From assembly GCA_001804785.1 (NCBI GenBank), contig MHBG01000064.1:49296-113295 (forward strand): a stretch of 64,000 nucleotides of DNA, written 5' to 3'. This DNA is from Lentisphaerae bacterium GWF2_45_14. GTDB taxonomy: Bacteria > Verrucomicrobiota > Lentisphaeria > Victivallales > GWF2-45-14. The notes under the pieces are model-generated. The model ran no database searches. It was not told where the DNA came from and was given only the letters and a program-made list of their open reading frames with translations. The stretch's first letter is position 1, and every line of letters begins with the position of its first letter. This document shows positions 8,091 through 17,675 of the stretch, piece after piece. The position numbers and the translations under genes are program-made.

Positions 8091-9086
8091 ATGAAATACT
8101 GTTTTGATCTGCTTCATCCCGCTCATTTTCATTTGTTCAAGAATCTCATAGAGCATCTTAAATCTTCAGGCCACGAGGTTTATATCTTTGTAAGGCCTAA
8201 GGATGTGCTCCTCGAACTCCTGCAGGAGAAAGGCTGGGATTTTAAGATATCTGACGCGTCGACATCCAATAATAAGTTCCTTGGGTTTTTTAAGCACTTT
8301 TTGGGATACTGCAAATTTATGAAAAATAAAAAAGTGGATTTCCATATCGGTTCTTCCGTTGTTATCGGCGCCGCAGCGAGGCTTCTTGGCGGAAAGTCAA
8401 CAGTTTGGGGAGAAGACGATACGTCCATTATGCCCTTGTGGACACTGGCAAACCTTCCCACTCATGTTTACATGAAGCCCTCCTGTCTTTCCTTTGAAAA
8501 AGGCAGACACGATATTTACCATAATTCCTATCATGAACTGGCCTATCTGCATCCCGACAACTTCGTTCCCGACAGGAAAATCATTGAAAAGTATGGGCTG
8601 CGCGAAAAGGAATACGTCGTATCACGCTTTTCCGCACTGAAGGCGTTTCATGACAAAAATGCCAGAGGAATTTCGCCTGAACTGTGGTCTAAGATAGAGG
8701 AACTTATTGCCGGATACCAGGTCGTAAAGTCCATGGAACTTGCCAAGTCTCATCAGATAGCGCCGTGGGACATGCACCACGTCCTGGCCTTTGCCAAGAT
8801 GATTATCTCCGATTCTCAAACAATGACAATTGAAGGCGCGGTGCTTGGTATCCCATCCGTCAGAATAAATACCTTTATAGGGAAATCGACACTTATCGAA
8901 GAACTGGAGCAGAAATATAAGCTTGCAATAGGGATATTGCCCGACCATGAAGAGTTGATATTGAAGATGATTGAGGATATAGTTAGAAGTCCCGATACTG
9001 AGAAAATATGGGCGGCAAGACGCGCCGTGCTTCTTGCCGATAAAATAGATCTGAATCGCTGGATGATAGAATATTACGTTAAATGA
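8091..9086 (+). CDS. DUF354-family protein (GT-B/UDP-GlcNAc epimerase-like fold)
   Basis: The 331-residue protein begins MKYCFDLLHPAHFHLFKNLI, the characteristic opening of the DUF354 family, where an HPAH motif sits in the first beta-alpha unit. The C-terminal half has ISDSQTMTIEGAVLGIPSVR, like the nucleotide-sugar site of GT-B glycosyltransferases and UDP-GlcNAc 2-epimerases. The family is common in surface-glycan clusters, but no reaction has been settled as far as I know. The gene lies between the deacetylase-like gene and hisH with gaps under 20 nt. A role as glycosyltransferase or nucleotide-sugar enzyme is inference. Confidence 0.85.
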   Translation: MKYCFDLLHPAHFHLFKNLIEHLKSSGHEVYIFVRPKDVLLELLQEKGWDFKISDASTSNNKFLGFFKHFLGYCKFMKNKKVDFHIGSSVVIGAAARLLGGKSTVWGEDDTSIMPLWTLANLPTHVYMKPSCLSFEKGRHDIYHNSYHELAYLHPDNFVPDRKIIEKYGLREKEYVVSRFSALKAFHDKNARGISPELWSKIEELIAGYQVVKSMELAKSHQIAPWDMHHVLAFAKMIISDSQTMTIEGAVLGIPSVRINTFIGKSTLIEELEQKYKLAIGILPDHEELILKMIEDIVRSPDTEKIWAARRAVLLADKIDLNRWMIEYYVK

Positions 9087-9099
9087 ACGGTAAATTGAT

Positions 9100-9720
9100 A
9101 TGGTGATTATCGTTGACTATGGGATGGGAAATCTCAGGTCAATTTTATATAAGCTTCAGAAATTCAATATTGAATCGGCAATATCGTCATCTCCCGGCGA
9201 TATAGAAAAGGCCGATAAGCTTGTTCTGCCCGGCGTGGGGCATTTTGCGAAGGCAATGGAAAATCTCGACAGCCGCGGGTTGATTCCGGTTTTGAACAAA
9301 AAGGTGCTGGAGGATAAAACCCCGGTAATGGGTATCTGTCTTGGAGTGCAGCTTTTTACCAAATCCAGCGAAGAGGGCGGTGTGCCCGGGCTCGGCTGGA
9401 TCGACGCTGTTACGAAACGCTTTGACTTTAGCGGAATGACCGAACAGCTGCCAGTCCCTCATGTCGGCTGGAACAAGGTCATTGTCAGGAATAAACCGCC
9501 CTTCTGGCCGGATTTCCGGGAAGCACAGCATTTTTATTTTACCCATTCATACTATATAAGCTGCAGCTCTCAGGAGAATGTCGCAGGCTTTTCATTTTAC
9601 GGACATGAATTCGTCTCCTCTCTTTGGAAGGAGAATATTTTTGGCACGCAGTTTCACCCTGAAAAAAGCCACCGTGACGGGTTTGAACTTCTCAAATGTT
9701 TTGCGGAAGAGGTGAAATAA
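9100..9720 (+). CDS. hisH: HisH-type glutamine amidotransferase for sugar amidination
   Basis: This 206-residue class I glutaminase releases ammonia from glutamine. The nucleophile is Cys in GICLGVQLF near residue 78, and His and Glu of the triad are in QFHPEKSH near 186. DYGMGNL and LVLPGVGHF are typical HisH sequences. In histidine synthesis it partners HisF, but here hisH-hisF sit immediately before a WbpG-like gene, as in O-antigen loci of Pseudomonas and similar clusters, where the pair feeds ammonia to the sugar amidotransferase. No other histidine-pathway gene except hisC (29 kb away) is in the window. Its stop overlaps the hisF start by one base. Confidence 0.92.
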   Translation: MVIIVDYGMGNLRSILYKLQKFNIESAISSSPGDIEKADKLVLPGVGHFAKAMENLDSRGLIPVLNKKVLEDKTPVMGICLGVQLFTKSSEEGGVPGLGWIDAVTKRFDFSGMTEQLPVPHVGWNKVIVRNKPPFWPDFREAQHFYFTHSYYISCSSQENVAGFSFYGHEFVSSLWKENIFGTQFHPEKSHRDGFELLKCFAEEVK

Positions 9721-10490
9721 TGCTGAGGCCGAGAATATTTCCTACGCTTCTTCTTTCCGGACAGGGCCTCGTCAAAGGGGTGAAGTTCAAAAACTATAAA
9801 TATGTCGGCGATCCGCTTAATGCCGTTAAGATATTCAACGACAAAAAAGTCGATGAGCTTATGTTCCTTGATATATCGGCGACGAGGGAGGGGAAAAAGA
9901 TATCTCCCGAACTCGTAAGTAGAATAGCCGATGAGTGCTTTATGCCTTTCGGCGTCGGCGGCGGAATTGAAAGCGCGGAAGAGGCCCGCGATATATTAAG
10001 CGCCGGGGCCGAGAAGGTGAGCGTGAACACTGCGGCCGTCAAAAATCCCGCCCTGATTGGAAAAATAGCCGATATCTTTGGCCGCCAGAGTGTTGTGGTG
10101 TCAATAGATGTTAAGGCAAACTGGCTGGGCCGTCAGAAGGTGGTTGTCTGTTCCGGTAAAAAAATGACGAGCCTTAATCCCGTGGAATGGGCCGTTGAAG
10201 TTGAAAAAATGGGGGCGGGAGAGATTCTTCTCAATTCTGTTGACCGCGATGGGACAATGTCGGGTTACGACCTCAAGCTTGTCAGAAGTGTAGTCGATGC
10301 GGTGCACATTCCTGTCATTGCCTGCGGCGGGGCCGGCAGTTTGAAGGACTTGAGCGACGGGATTCACATCGGAGGCGCACAGGCGGTCACAGCGGGGAGT
10401 TTTTTTGTTTTTCATGGCCGCCGCCGCGGTGTGCTGATAAATTTTCCTTCCGAAGATGAATGCCTTAAAATTCACAAAGAAATAATTTAA
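9720..10490 (+). CDS. hisF: HisF-like ammonia-channel subunit, surface-glycan variant
   Basis: A 256-residue TIM barrel related to the cyclase subunit of imidazole glycerol phosphate synthase. The ATG used here overlaps the hisH stop (TAATG); a longer frame upstream has no support. Canonical HisF carries a catalytic Asp in an N-terminal CLDV motif. Here that place reads FPTLLLSGQG, so the Asp is replaced by Leu, while the second Asp (SIDVK near residue 128) remains. This replacement is what I would expect of the glycan-type HisF2 proteins, which channel ammonia to a WbpG-type enzyme rather than make histidine. FGVGGGIES and CGGAG phosphate-binding loops are kept. Confidence 0.9.
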   Translation: MLRPRIFPTLLLSGQGLVKGVKFKNYKYVGDPLNAVKIFNDKKVDELMFLDISATREGKKISPELVSRIADECFMPFGVGGGIESAEEARDILSAGAEKVSVNTAAVKNPALIGKIADIFGRQSVVVSIDVKANWLGRQKVVVCSGKKMTSLNPVEWAVEVEKMGAGEILLNSVDRDGTMSGYDLKLVRSVVDAVHIPVIACGGAGSLKDLSDGIHIGGAQAVTAGSFFVFHGRRRGVLINFPSEDECLKIHKEII

Positions 10491-10504
10491 ACAGGTTGTT
10501 ATAT

Positions 10505-11650
10505 ATGAGTGAAATAAAAGTGTGTGCGAAATGCGTAATGGATGAGACCGTCCCTGCCATAACCTTTGACGAAAATGGCGTCTGTAACTATTGCAAACTT
10601 CATGATATCCTCGTAAATGCGTATCCTGCCGGCGAGGCCGGAAATGAAAAACTGAAAAGCATCCTGAATGAGATAAAGTCCAAGTCTCGCGGAAAAACTT
10701 ATGACTGCGTTATCGGCGTAAGCGGGGGAACTGACAGCGCCTATCTTCTCCATTGGGCGAGGGAAAACGGGCTGCGCCCGCTGGCTGTCCATCTGGACAA
10801 CGGATGGGACTCGGAAATAGCTGTCGGCAACATTAAAAAAAGCGTGGCCGCGCTCGGAATCGATCTTCAGACCTATGTGATTGACTGGGAGGAAATAAAG
10901 GATATTTTGAGGTCTTTCCTCAAGGCTTCATATCCCTGGGCCGATCTTCCCACGGATATAGCGATAATATCATCCTTGTACAAGATAGCGGCCGAAGAAA
11001 ATATAAAATATGTCATTACAGGAAACAATTTCAGGATTGAGGGAAAACAGCCCATTGACTGGACTTACGGTGACGGGAAGCTGGTCGCTGCCGTTCATAA
11101 GATGTTCGGCAATGGACGGATGAGATCCTATCCCAACCTGACTTTTTTAAAGTTTTTTTACTACAGTCTCATAAGAAAAATTAAGATTATCCGGCCTTTT
11201 TACTATATGGACTTCGATAAGAAAGCAGCACAGAAAATGCTTACGGAGCGCTACGAATGGGTCAATTACGGAGGTCATCATCATGAGTCGCTTTTTACCC
11301 GTTTTGTCATAGCTTACTGGCTGCCGCAGAAATTCAATATAGACAAGAGAAAAGTAACATGGTCGGCGCTGGTCCGGGAAGGTCAGATGTCGAGAACGGA
11401 TGCGCTTGAAGAGCTTAAAAATCTTCCGTATGACGCTGAGAAAATGAAGGAAGATATCAATTATGTGATAAAAAAACTTGACCTGACCCGCGAGGAATTT
11501 GAAAAAATATTTGCCCTTCCTAACAAATCCTTCAGGGATTATCCTTCGTATTTTCCATTATTTACAAGTATGAAGCGGATTATGAGGTTTGTATTCAAAT
11601 TTGTATTGCCATGGAAACCGCCGTTTTTCTATCAACTTGACTCAAAGTAA
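10505..11650 (+). CDS. N-acetyl sugar amidotransferase (WbpG/PseA-like)
   Basis: The 381-residue protein has an N-terminal CxxC...CxxC cluster (Cys 7, 10, 27, 30) and a PP-loop ATP pyrophosphatase motif SGGTDSA near residue 72. This arrangement defines the N-acetyl sugar amidotransferase family (WbpG, PseA/PtmG), which turns an N-acetyl group of a sugar into an acetamidino group with ATP and ammonia. The preceding hisH and hisF genes would supply the ammonia through a channel. I use the ATG at the start of MSEIKVC rather than an upstream TTG. The product would be an amidinated residue in the surface glycan; the sugar itself is not identifiable. Confidence 0.9.
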   Translation: MSEIKVCAKCVMDETVPAITFDENGVCNYCKLHDILVNAYPAGEAGNEKLKSILNEIKSKSRGKTYDCVIGVSGGTDSAYLLHWARENGLRPLAVHLDNGWDSEIAVGNIKKSVAALGIDLQTYVIDWEEIKDILRSFLKASYPWADLPTDIAIISSLYKIAAEENIKYVITGNNFRIEGKQPIDWTYGDGKLVAAVHKMFGNGRMRSYPNLTFLKFFYYSLIRKIKIIRPFYYMDFDKKAAQKMLTERYEWVNYGGHHHESLFTRFVIAYWLPQKFNIDKRKVTWSALVREGQMSRTDALEELKNLPYDAEKMKEDINYVIKKLDLTREEFEKIFALPNKSFRDYPSYFPLFTSMKRIMRFVFKFVLPWKPPFFYQLDSK

Positions 11651-11668
11651 CTTTTATAGGATTTTTTT

Positions 11669-13510
11669 ATGTGCGGTATTTGCGGAATTATAACTGACAG
11701 AGCTTCCACCGTGGAAGAGTCGCGAATCCTCGAAATGATGCGCCTGATGAAGCACAGGGGGCCGGACGATCAGGGCGTTTTTACGGAAAAAAATGTCGGG
11801 CTGGGACATGTGCGGTTGAGCATCCTCGACCTTTCCACAGCCGGTCGTCAGCCTATGGTTTCGGATGATGGGCGCTGGGTGCTAGTCTTCAACGGCGAAA
11901 TATATAACTATATTGAGATAAGGGAAAAGCTCCGCGGCAGGTTTAATTTTAAAACGGGGACAGACTCGGAAGTACTTCTCAATGCATATATTATGTGGGG
12001 CGAATCCTGCCTCGATCATTTCAACGGGATGTTTGCCTTTGCTGTATATGACAGGCACGAGAACTCGATTTTTGCGGCCAGAGACCGTTTCGGGATAAAG
12101 CCCTTTTACTATTCTCACAGTTCTGAGTCTTTTATTTTCGCATCTGATATTCCATCCGTTCTTTCAGCAATGCCGAATAAGCCCGAACCTGACAATCAGA
12201 CGGTCTACGATTATCTCGCCTTCGACAGGGTATGTCATACGGAACAAACTTTCTTCAAGGGAGTTAAAAAACTCCAGCACGGACATTGTCTGTCTTTGAA
12301 AAAGGGACAGCTTTCCATCCGCCGCTGGTACAGCCTTCCTGATTCCCTGAAAAAGCCCTTCAGCGGCCCTGATGAATTGAGAGAATCTCTTGAAGATGCC
12401 GTGGCATTAAGGCTTCGGAGCGATGTGCCTGTAGGCGCCTGTTTGAGTGGAGGCCTTGATTCTTCAGCGATAGTATCCATCATGTTGGACAAGTTTCAGC
12501 GGCATGACCTCAATACATTTTCCGCCGTTTACGAGCGGGGAATGCGCGGCGACGAGACTCCTTTTATAATGGAATATAAGGATTCCGTTAAAAACATGTT
12601 TTTTTCAAGGCCTTCTGCGGAAGGTCTTTATGCTGATATGGACAGGCTTTTTTCCGCGCATTCCGAGCCAATCCCGGGTACGTCAGCCTATGCTGAATTC
12701 AAAGTCATGGAGACGGCGAAGGAGCACGTGACCGTTATATTGAACGGGCAGGGTGCCGATGAGGAAATGGCCGGCTATCACTACTTTTTCGGGATGCTTT
12801 ATAAAGAGCTTTTTACCAGTCTAAAGTGGGTGCGCATGATAAATGAGATGCTGGCTTATCGGAGTCGGCATAAATCTTTTCTCGGTCTTGCGGCCTTCGC
12901 ATATTTTATGATGCCTGGGTTTTTGAAAAACCTTGCAGCGGTGCGCGGCAAAGGATATATAAAAAGAGACTTCAAAAACTCTTTCAGTGGTTCCGACGCC
13001 ATTGTGAACGAACTTTACGGGACAGCGTCTCTGCATGACTGCCTTTTGCAGCATTTCGAGCATAAGCTCGAACACCATCTTATATGGGGCGACCGCAGTT
13101 CCATGTGGTTTTCTCTCGAGCTCAGATTTCCTTTCCTGGACTACCGTTTCGTGGAAAGGGTGTTTTCTCTCACGAGCGGCGATATTATAAAATCTGGCGA
13201 GACAAAGCATATTTTCAGAGAAGCCATGAAAGGCGTTATTCCCGAGGTGCTTAGAAAGAGGCAGGACAAGGTGGGATTTTCCACTCCTGAGGATGAATGG
13301 TTCAGGCGGCCCGAGTTCCGCAATATGATAGAGGATATCCTGAGTTCGAGTCATTTCGCCGGGTTGGGCTATATTGATCCCGCAGCAGCCCGCGCTTTAT
13401 ACCGTGAACATCTTAGCGGCAAACGCGATATTTCCAGAGAAATATGGAAGTGGGTGAATCTCGACAAATGGTCCGCGAAATACTTGAAAGGACAATCTGA
13501 TGGCGCTTAA
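11669..13510 (+). CDS. asnB: Asparagine synthetase-type amidotransferase (second copy)
   Basis: A second AsnB-family enzyme in the same operon, 613 residues. Cys2 in MCGICGI is the glutaminase nucleophile; FNGEIYNY and a SGGLDSS ATP loop near residue 260 are intact. It differs from the first copy through most of the synthetase domain: the usual GGDGGDE segment reads NGQGADEEMAGY here, and the substrate-pocket region (ELRFPFLDYRFVE) differs. This variation suggests a different acceptor. Its last 11 bases overlap the glycosyltransferase start. I cannot say whether either copy serves ordinary asparagine supply. Confidence 0.92.
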   Translation: MCGICGIITDRASTVEESRILEMMRLMKHRGPDDQGVFTEKNVGLGHVRLSILDLSTAGRQPMVSDDGRWVLVFNGEIYNYIEIREKLRGRFNFKTGTDSEVLLNAYIMWGESCLDHFNGMFAFAVYDRHENSIFAARDRFGIKPFYYSHSSESFIFASDIPSVLSAMPNKPEPDNQTVYDYLAFDRVCHTEQTFFKGVKKLQHGHCLSLKKGQLSIRRWYSLPDSLKKPFSGPDELRESLEDAVALRLRSDVPVGACLSGGLDSSAIVSIMLDKFQRHDLNTFSAVYERGMRGDETPFIMEYKDSVKNMFFSRPSAEGLYADMDRLFSAHSEPIPGTSAYAEFKVMETAKEHVTVILNGQGADEEMAGYHYFFGMLYKELFTSLKWVRMINEMLAYRSRHKSFLGLAAFAYFMMPGFLKNLAAVRGKGYIKRDFKNSFSGSDAIVNELYGTASLHDCLLQHFEHKLEHHLIWGDRSSMWFSLELRFPFLDYRFVERVFSLTSGDIIKSGETKHIFREAMKGVIPEVLRKRQDKVGFSTPEDEWFRRPEFRNMIEDILSSSHFAGLGYIDPAAARALYREHLSGKRDISREIWKWVNLDKWSAKYLKGQSDGA

Positions 13511-14591
13511 AGTAGCCTTTGTCGCCGGATACTGTCCTATAAAGCTTCCCCAGAAGCTGGGGCCGCTTCACGCTCTTGAAGAAGTTGAGTCAATTGATCT
13601 TTTCATCAAGAGAAGGTACGAAGACTCCGATATTCCGAAACTCAGGTGGGTCTATATCCCTGGTTTCTTCGGGATTGCGGTTTTTCAGGAGCTCGCCCGC
13701 CTTGTTATACTGCTTGCCTCCGCACGGAAATATGATCTTATAATAGCTTGTCACCAGACCTATCATGGAGTGTGGGCATGGCTTGCTGGGAAGTTGTGGA
13801 GCAAGCCGGTAATCCAGATGGTCATTACTGACGTGGACTGGGTCCATGCGAAATTTTTTCCGTCGATAGCGATGCTCGCCGCCGCCGCATGCGGGGTGAG
13901 GGGGCCTGTCGCGGCTGAGAAACTTAGAAAACTCGGCTTCAAGAATCAAATTGAGACGCTTCACAATACAATCAGTACAATGCCGCAGCTCCCTGATGGT
14001 GTTGCCGTGGATAAGATTGAAAAACGCTTTGACCTTTTGGCTGTGGCAAGTTATGCCAAAGAAAAGGACTTACCGTGGATGCTTGAGGTGATGGCTGAAA
14101 CAGTCAAGATTATGCCCGGAATAAAGCTGGCGGTAGCGGGCAACGGACAGGAGCCGCTGAAGGCGTTAATCAGGGAGAAATGCCTTGATTCAAATATCGA
14201 GCTTCTAGGGCCTGTTTATGGGAAGGATCTGGCACTTCTTTACAATCAGAGCAGAGCGTTTATAATGACTTCCGAGACGGAAGGCCTTCCTATGGTGGTG
14301 TTGGAGGCGTTTGCATTCGGGCTTCCGGTTTTCGTTTCTGACGCTGGTGAGCTTTCATGGCTTGTCAGAGACGGCATTGACGGAAGAGTCATACACCACG
14401 GGAACACCTCAAAAATGTCCGAATCTTTGATTGACGCATTTAAAGATTTGGCTATATTGGATAGGATGGGGAAAAATGCGCAATCGCGTTTTGAGATTCT
14501 TTCGTCGGAGTTTTCTACGGAGCGCATAAGCGAATGCTGGAAGCGTCTTATTGACGCGGCCCTCAAGAACAATGGAGAGCTTAAGAAATGA
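13500..14591 (+). CDS. Glycosyltransferase family 4
   Basis: A 363-residue GT-B glycosyltransferase. The C-terminal half has the EX7E-type donor site in ETEGLPMVVLEAFAFGLPV near residue 260, followed by GELSWLVRDG, both standard for family GT4 retaining enzymes. The N-terminal half is less conserved and includes hydrophobic stretches around residues 65-110 that suggest membrane contact. It would transfer one sugar from a nucleotide donor onto the growing lipid-linked glycan at the inner face of the membrane. It overlaps asnB by 11 bases and the SGNH gene by ATGA. It is the only clear glycosyltransferase of this operon besides the DUF354 protein. Confidence 0.88.
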   Translation: MALKVAFVAGYCPIKLPQKLGPLHALEEVESIDLFIKRRYEDSDIPKLRWVYIPGFFGIAVFQELARLVILLASARKYDLIIACHQTYHGVWAWLAGKLWSKPVIQMVITDVDWVHAKFFPSIAMLAAAACGVRGPVAAEKLRKLGFKNQIETLHNTISTMPQLPDGVAVDKIEKRFDLLAVASYAKEKDLPWMLEVMAETVKIMPGIKLAVAGNGQEPLKALIREKCLDSNIELLGPVYGKDLALLYNQSRAFIMTSETEGLPMVVLEAFAFGLPVFVSDAGELSWLVRDGIDGRVIHHGNTSKMSESLIDAFKDLAILDRMGKNAQSRFEILSSEFSTERISECWKRLIDAALKNNGELKK

Positions 14592-15826
14592 AAAGTAAGA
14601 AAAGATTAGGCATATGGAAAAAGATGCTATTTGCACTTGTTCCAATTTTGGTATTTCTTCTTATCCTGGAGCTTGGCGCAAGGGTTGTATGCGCCGGGCG
14701 CTTCGCCCAATATAATACATCGATAGCGATACAGGGGAATTCTCGTTGGGACAAGGATATTCTTACAGCGTGGAAAAATCGGGAGGGTTATCTGGAGTAT
14801 GATGATTCCTCTCAGTATAATGAATACGGCATGCGTGTCAAACCCGGTGAATTTAAAATGCCGCCCAAAGAAAAGAACGATTTCTGGGTTTTCCTTTTTG
14901 GCGGATCGGCAATAGCCGGCATGGGCTCTAATCAGGACGGTCAATGGCTTAAGATAACAGGAGTTCCCACGCACAGTATTGAGAATTCTATTGACGGACA
15001 GCTCGAAAAAATTCTTAAGAAGTCTATGCCCGGCAGGAATGTCAGAGTATTTAATGCGGCCGTCTCGGCGGGAAACATAATTCAGAGCCGTATGAATTAT
15101 GAGAAGTTGAAGTACTTGAATCCCGACTGGATTGTTTCTATGGATGGAGTGAATGATTTGCATTCCCTTAAAGAAGGTGAAAATCCGTATAAAATACTTT
15201 TCGACAGCTGGGACGCTCACCCTATCTATAAATTCCCCTACAGGCAGTGCCGCTGGCTTATGCGCAATTCGGCCCTGGCATTCCTGGTCGGCGAATATGT
15301 CTTTTTCAAAAGTGGCATAATCAGGAATGCGAAGAATGTAAAACAGGATAGTAATGTATTGGGGTACTGGTTAAATCAGGATAAAGCGAAGAAAGCCGCA
15401 GTGTCCAATGCGAATGCTGACAATCTTCGGGCAGTTGCGTCATTTATGAGAGAGCTGGAGAAGTTCAATAATATCCTGAAATACGACGGGCAAAACTATT
15501 TGCTGTTGGTACAGCCTCATCTTTCGATGAGGAATCCCGAAAAACTGAAGGATGTCGAACTTGCGGTCTATCATTACAGGCTTTCCACAAATTCTATGGT
15601 TGATCCTTTTATGCCCAGTATTCATGGGGAGACTATTAAGAATTACGCAGAAAATAAAAATGTGGTTTCTATGAATGCCATGCATTCCTGGGATGGCTGG
15701 ATCTTTGTCGATTACTGCCATTTCTCCGAACAAGCCAACAAGAGGATAGCGGAGGAAATAGCGTCTTTTATTCTCAGCGGCGGCAAACAGGATATTTTTA
15801 AGGAAACAAAAGCAGGAAAGCAATGA
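14588..15826 (+). CDS. Membrane-anchored SGNH/GDSL hydrolase-like protein
   Basis: The 412-residue protein has one N-terminal membrane segment (about residues 12-32, MLFALVPILVFLLILELGA) with the rest predicted outside the cytoplasm. FGGSAIAG near residue 105 matches SGNH block I with its nucleophile Ser, NAAVSAGN gives the block II Gly region and DGVNDL near residue 187 resembles block III. A final DxxH-like block is plausible in DYCHFSEQANKRIAEEI. SGNH enzymes remove or transfer acyl groups on polysaccharides. It overlaps the carbamoyltransferase by ATGA, and SGNH proteins of this kind often neighbour carbamoyltransferase-SxtJ genes. Substrate unknown. Confidence 0.82.
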   Translation: MKSKKRLGIWKKMLFALVPILVFLLILELGARVVCAGRFAQYNTSIAIQGNSRWDKDILTAWKNREGYLEYDDSSQYNEYGMRVKPGEFKMPPKEKNDFWVFLFGGSAIAGMGSNQDGQWLKITGVPTHSIENSIDGQLEKILKKSMPGRNVRVFNAAVSAGNIIQSRMNYEKLKYLNPDWIVSMDGVNDLHSLKEGENPYKILFDSWDAHPIYKFPYRQCRWLMRNSALAFLVGEYVFFKSGIIRNAKNVKQDSNVLGYWLNQDKAKKAAVSNANADNLRAVASFMRELEKFNNILKYDGQNYLLLVQPHLSMRNPEKLKDVELAVYHYRLSTNSMVDPFMPSIHGETIKNYAENKNVVSMNAMHSWDGWIFVDYCHFSEQANKRIAEEIASFILSGGKQDIFKETKAGKQ

Positions 15827-17667
15827 ATATATTAGGGGTATCAGCGTTTTATCATGATTCTGCGGCGGCGCTTGTCGTTGACGGCAATATTATAGCGGCG
15901 GCACAAGAAGAACGTTTTACACGAATAAAGCATGATCATAATTTCCCGGAGAAGGCCATTCAGTTTTGCCTCGACTACGCAAAAATAAGTAAGAAAGATA
16001 TAGACTATGTTGTGTTCTATGATAAGCCGCTCCTGAAGTTCGACCGGCTTCTCGAAACATACATAGCCTTCGCCCCGCGCGGATTCCTTTCCTTTTCAAT
16101 GGCAATACCCCTGTGGATGAAGCAGAAGCTTTTCATGAAGAGGATGATACGCAGGCATATGACGACTGCCTTTAAGGGAAAGATTATTTTTACCGAGCAC
16201 CATGAATCACACGCCGCAAGCGCGTTCTTTCCTTCACCCTTTGACGACGCGGCTATACTGACGGTCGACGGTGTCGGAGAGTGGGCTTCAGCCAGTATTG
16301 GCCATGGAAACGGGAATAAAATTAAACTCTTGAAGGAAATGCATTTTCCGCATTCGCTGGGACTCCTTTATTCAGCTTTTACCTACTACACGGGCTTCAG
16401 AGTGAATTCCGGAGAATATAAGCTCATGGGGCTGGCTCCCTATGGAAAGCCTGTTTACGCCGACCTGATAAAGGAAAAGCTCATTAGGATAGGCGATGAC
16501 GGCTCTATATGGATGGATATGAGCTATTTCAATTACTGCCAGGGCCTTACGATGACATCATCAAAATTCCACGACCTCTTCGGAAGCCCACCTCGGAAAT
16601 CCGAATCTCAAATAACAGAAAAAGAAATGGATATAGCCTCTTCAATTCAGAAAGTTACGGAAGAGTGCATGTTGAAAATGGCCCGTCACGCCAGAGAGCT
16701 AACCGGCAGCAGAAACCTCTGCATGGCAGGTGGCGTGGCTTTGAATTGCGTGGCTAACGGGAAAATACAGAGAGAAGGTATTTTTGAAAATATATGGATA
16801 CAACCAGCAGCAGGAGACGCCGGAAGCGCTCTCGGCGCGGCATTGTTCCTCTGGCACCAGCTTCTTGAACAGGAACGGAAACCCATCGGCAAAACTGATT
16901 CCCAGAAAGGGTCTCTGCTCGGCCCGGAATTCGAAAACAGCAAAATCAGGGACTTCCTCGACAAAAATGAAATTGTTTATGAATTCGCGGAGGACAAAGA
17001 ACTTGTCGATAGAGTTTCAACTTATATAGCGGATGAAAAGGTCATAGGCTGGTTTTACGGGAGAATGGAATTCGGACCCAGAGCGCTTGGCGCACGTTCC
17101 ATAATAGGTGATGCCAGAAGCGAAAAAATGCAGTCCGTAATGAACCTCAAAATCAAATACCGCGAGTCATTCCGTCCTTTTGCCCCATGTGTGCTGAAGG
17201 AGGATTGCGATAAATATTTCGACCTTGACTGTGAATCTCCGTATATGCTGATTGTCGCTCCGGTGAAGGAAGACTGCCGCATTGCCCTTTCTGAGGAGCA
17301 GAAGCGAATTATGAGAGAGGAACCCGATATATGCAAAAGGGTCAATATCTCAAGGTCGACGCTTCCGGCCATAACCCATATCGACTATTCAGCCAGAGTA
17401 CAGACCATTGATTCCGAAAGACACGGCGTTTTCTATGATCTGATTCAGAGCTTCAAGCAGAAGACAGGCTCCTCTGTGATAATTAATACAAGCTTCAATA
17501 TCAGAGGCGAGCCGATTGTGTGCTCGCCGCAGGATGCGTTCAGGTGTTTTATGAACACTGAAATGGATGTTTTGGTATTGGGCAACTGCATCCTGATGAA
17601 GGAGAAGCAGTCTGCTGCCGCACAGGAAAGTATCCAAAAATATAAAAAATCTTTTAAACTGGACTGA
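15823..17667 (+). CDS. Carbamoyltransferase (NodU/CmcH/SxtI-like)
   Basis: This 614-residue enzyme has the N-terminal Kae1-like domain (NILGVSAFYHDSAAAL at the start, metal-binding EHHESHAASAF near residue 126) and the C-terminal YrdC-like carbamoyltransferase domain (GPRALGARSI, ESFRPFAPC). The family moves a carbamoyl group from carbamoyl phosphate, via a carbamoyl-adenylate, to a hydroxyl of a sugar or natural product, as in NodU, TobZ and saxitoxin SxtI. Carbamoyl phosphate could come from CarB, encoded at 58 kb. It is followed at once by SxtJ- and DUF5989-type genes, the same order as sxtI-sxtJ-sxtK. A sugar hydroxyl of the surface glycan is the likely acceptor, by context. Confidence 0.93.
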   Translation: MNILGVSAFYHDSAAALVVDGNIIAAAQEERFTRIKHDHNFPEKAIQFCLDYAKISKKDIDYVVFYDKPLLKFDRLLETYIAFAPRGFLSFSMAIPLWMKQKLFMKRMIRRHMTTAFKGKIIFTEHHESHAASAFFPSPFDDAAILTVDGVGEWASASIGHGNGNKIKLLKEMHFPHSLGLLYSAFTYYTGFRVNSGEYKLMGLAPYGKPVYADLIKEKLIRIGDDGSIWMDMSYFNYCQGLTMTSSKFHDLFGSPPRKSESQITEKEMDIASSIQKVTEECMLKMARHARELTGSRNLCMAGGVALNCVANGKIQREGIFENIWIQPAAGDAGSALGAALFLWHQLLEQERKPIGKTDSQKGSLLGPEFENSKIRDFLDKNEIVYEFAEDKELVDRVSTYIADEKVIGWFYGRMEFGPRALGARSIIGDARSEKMQSVMNLKIKYRESFRPFAPCVLKEDCDKYFDLDCESPYMLIVAPVKEDCRIALSEEQKRIMREEPDICKRVNISRSTLPAITHIDYSARVQTIDSERHGVFYDLIQSFKQKTGSSVIINTSFNIRGEPIVCSPQDAFRCFMNTEMDVLVLGNCILMKEKQSAAAQESIQKYKKSFKLD

Positions 17668-17675
17668 TTATAAAA

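Noticed and set aside
9100..10490. hisH-hisF as part of histidine biosynthesis
   Set aside because: HisF lacks the first catalytic Asp and the next gene is a WbpG-like sugar amidotransferase within a glycan operon.
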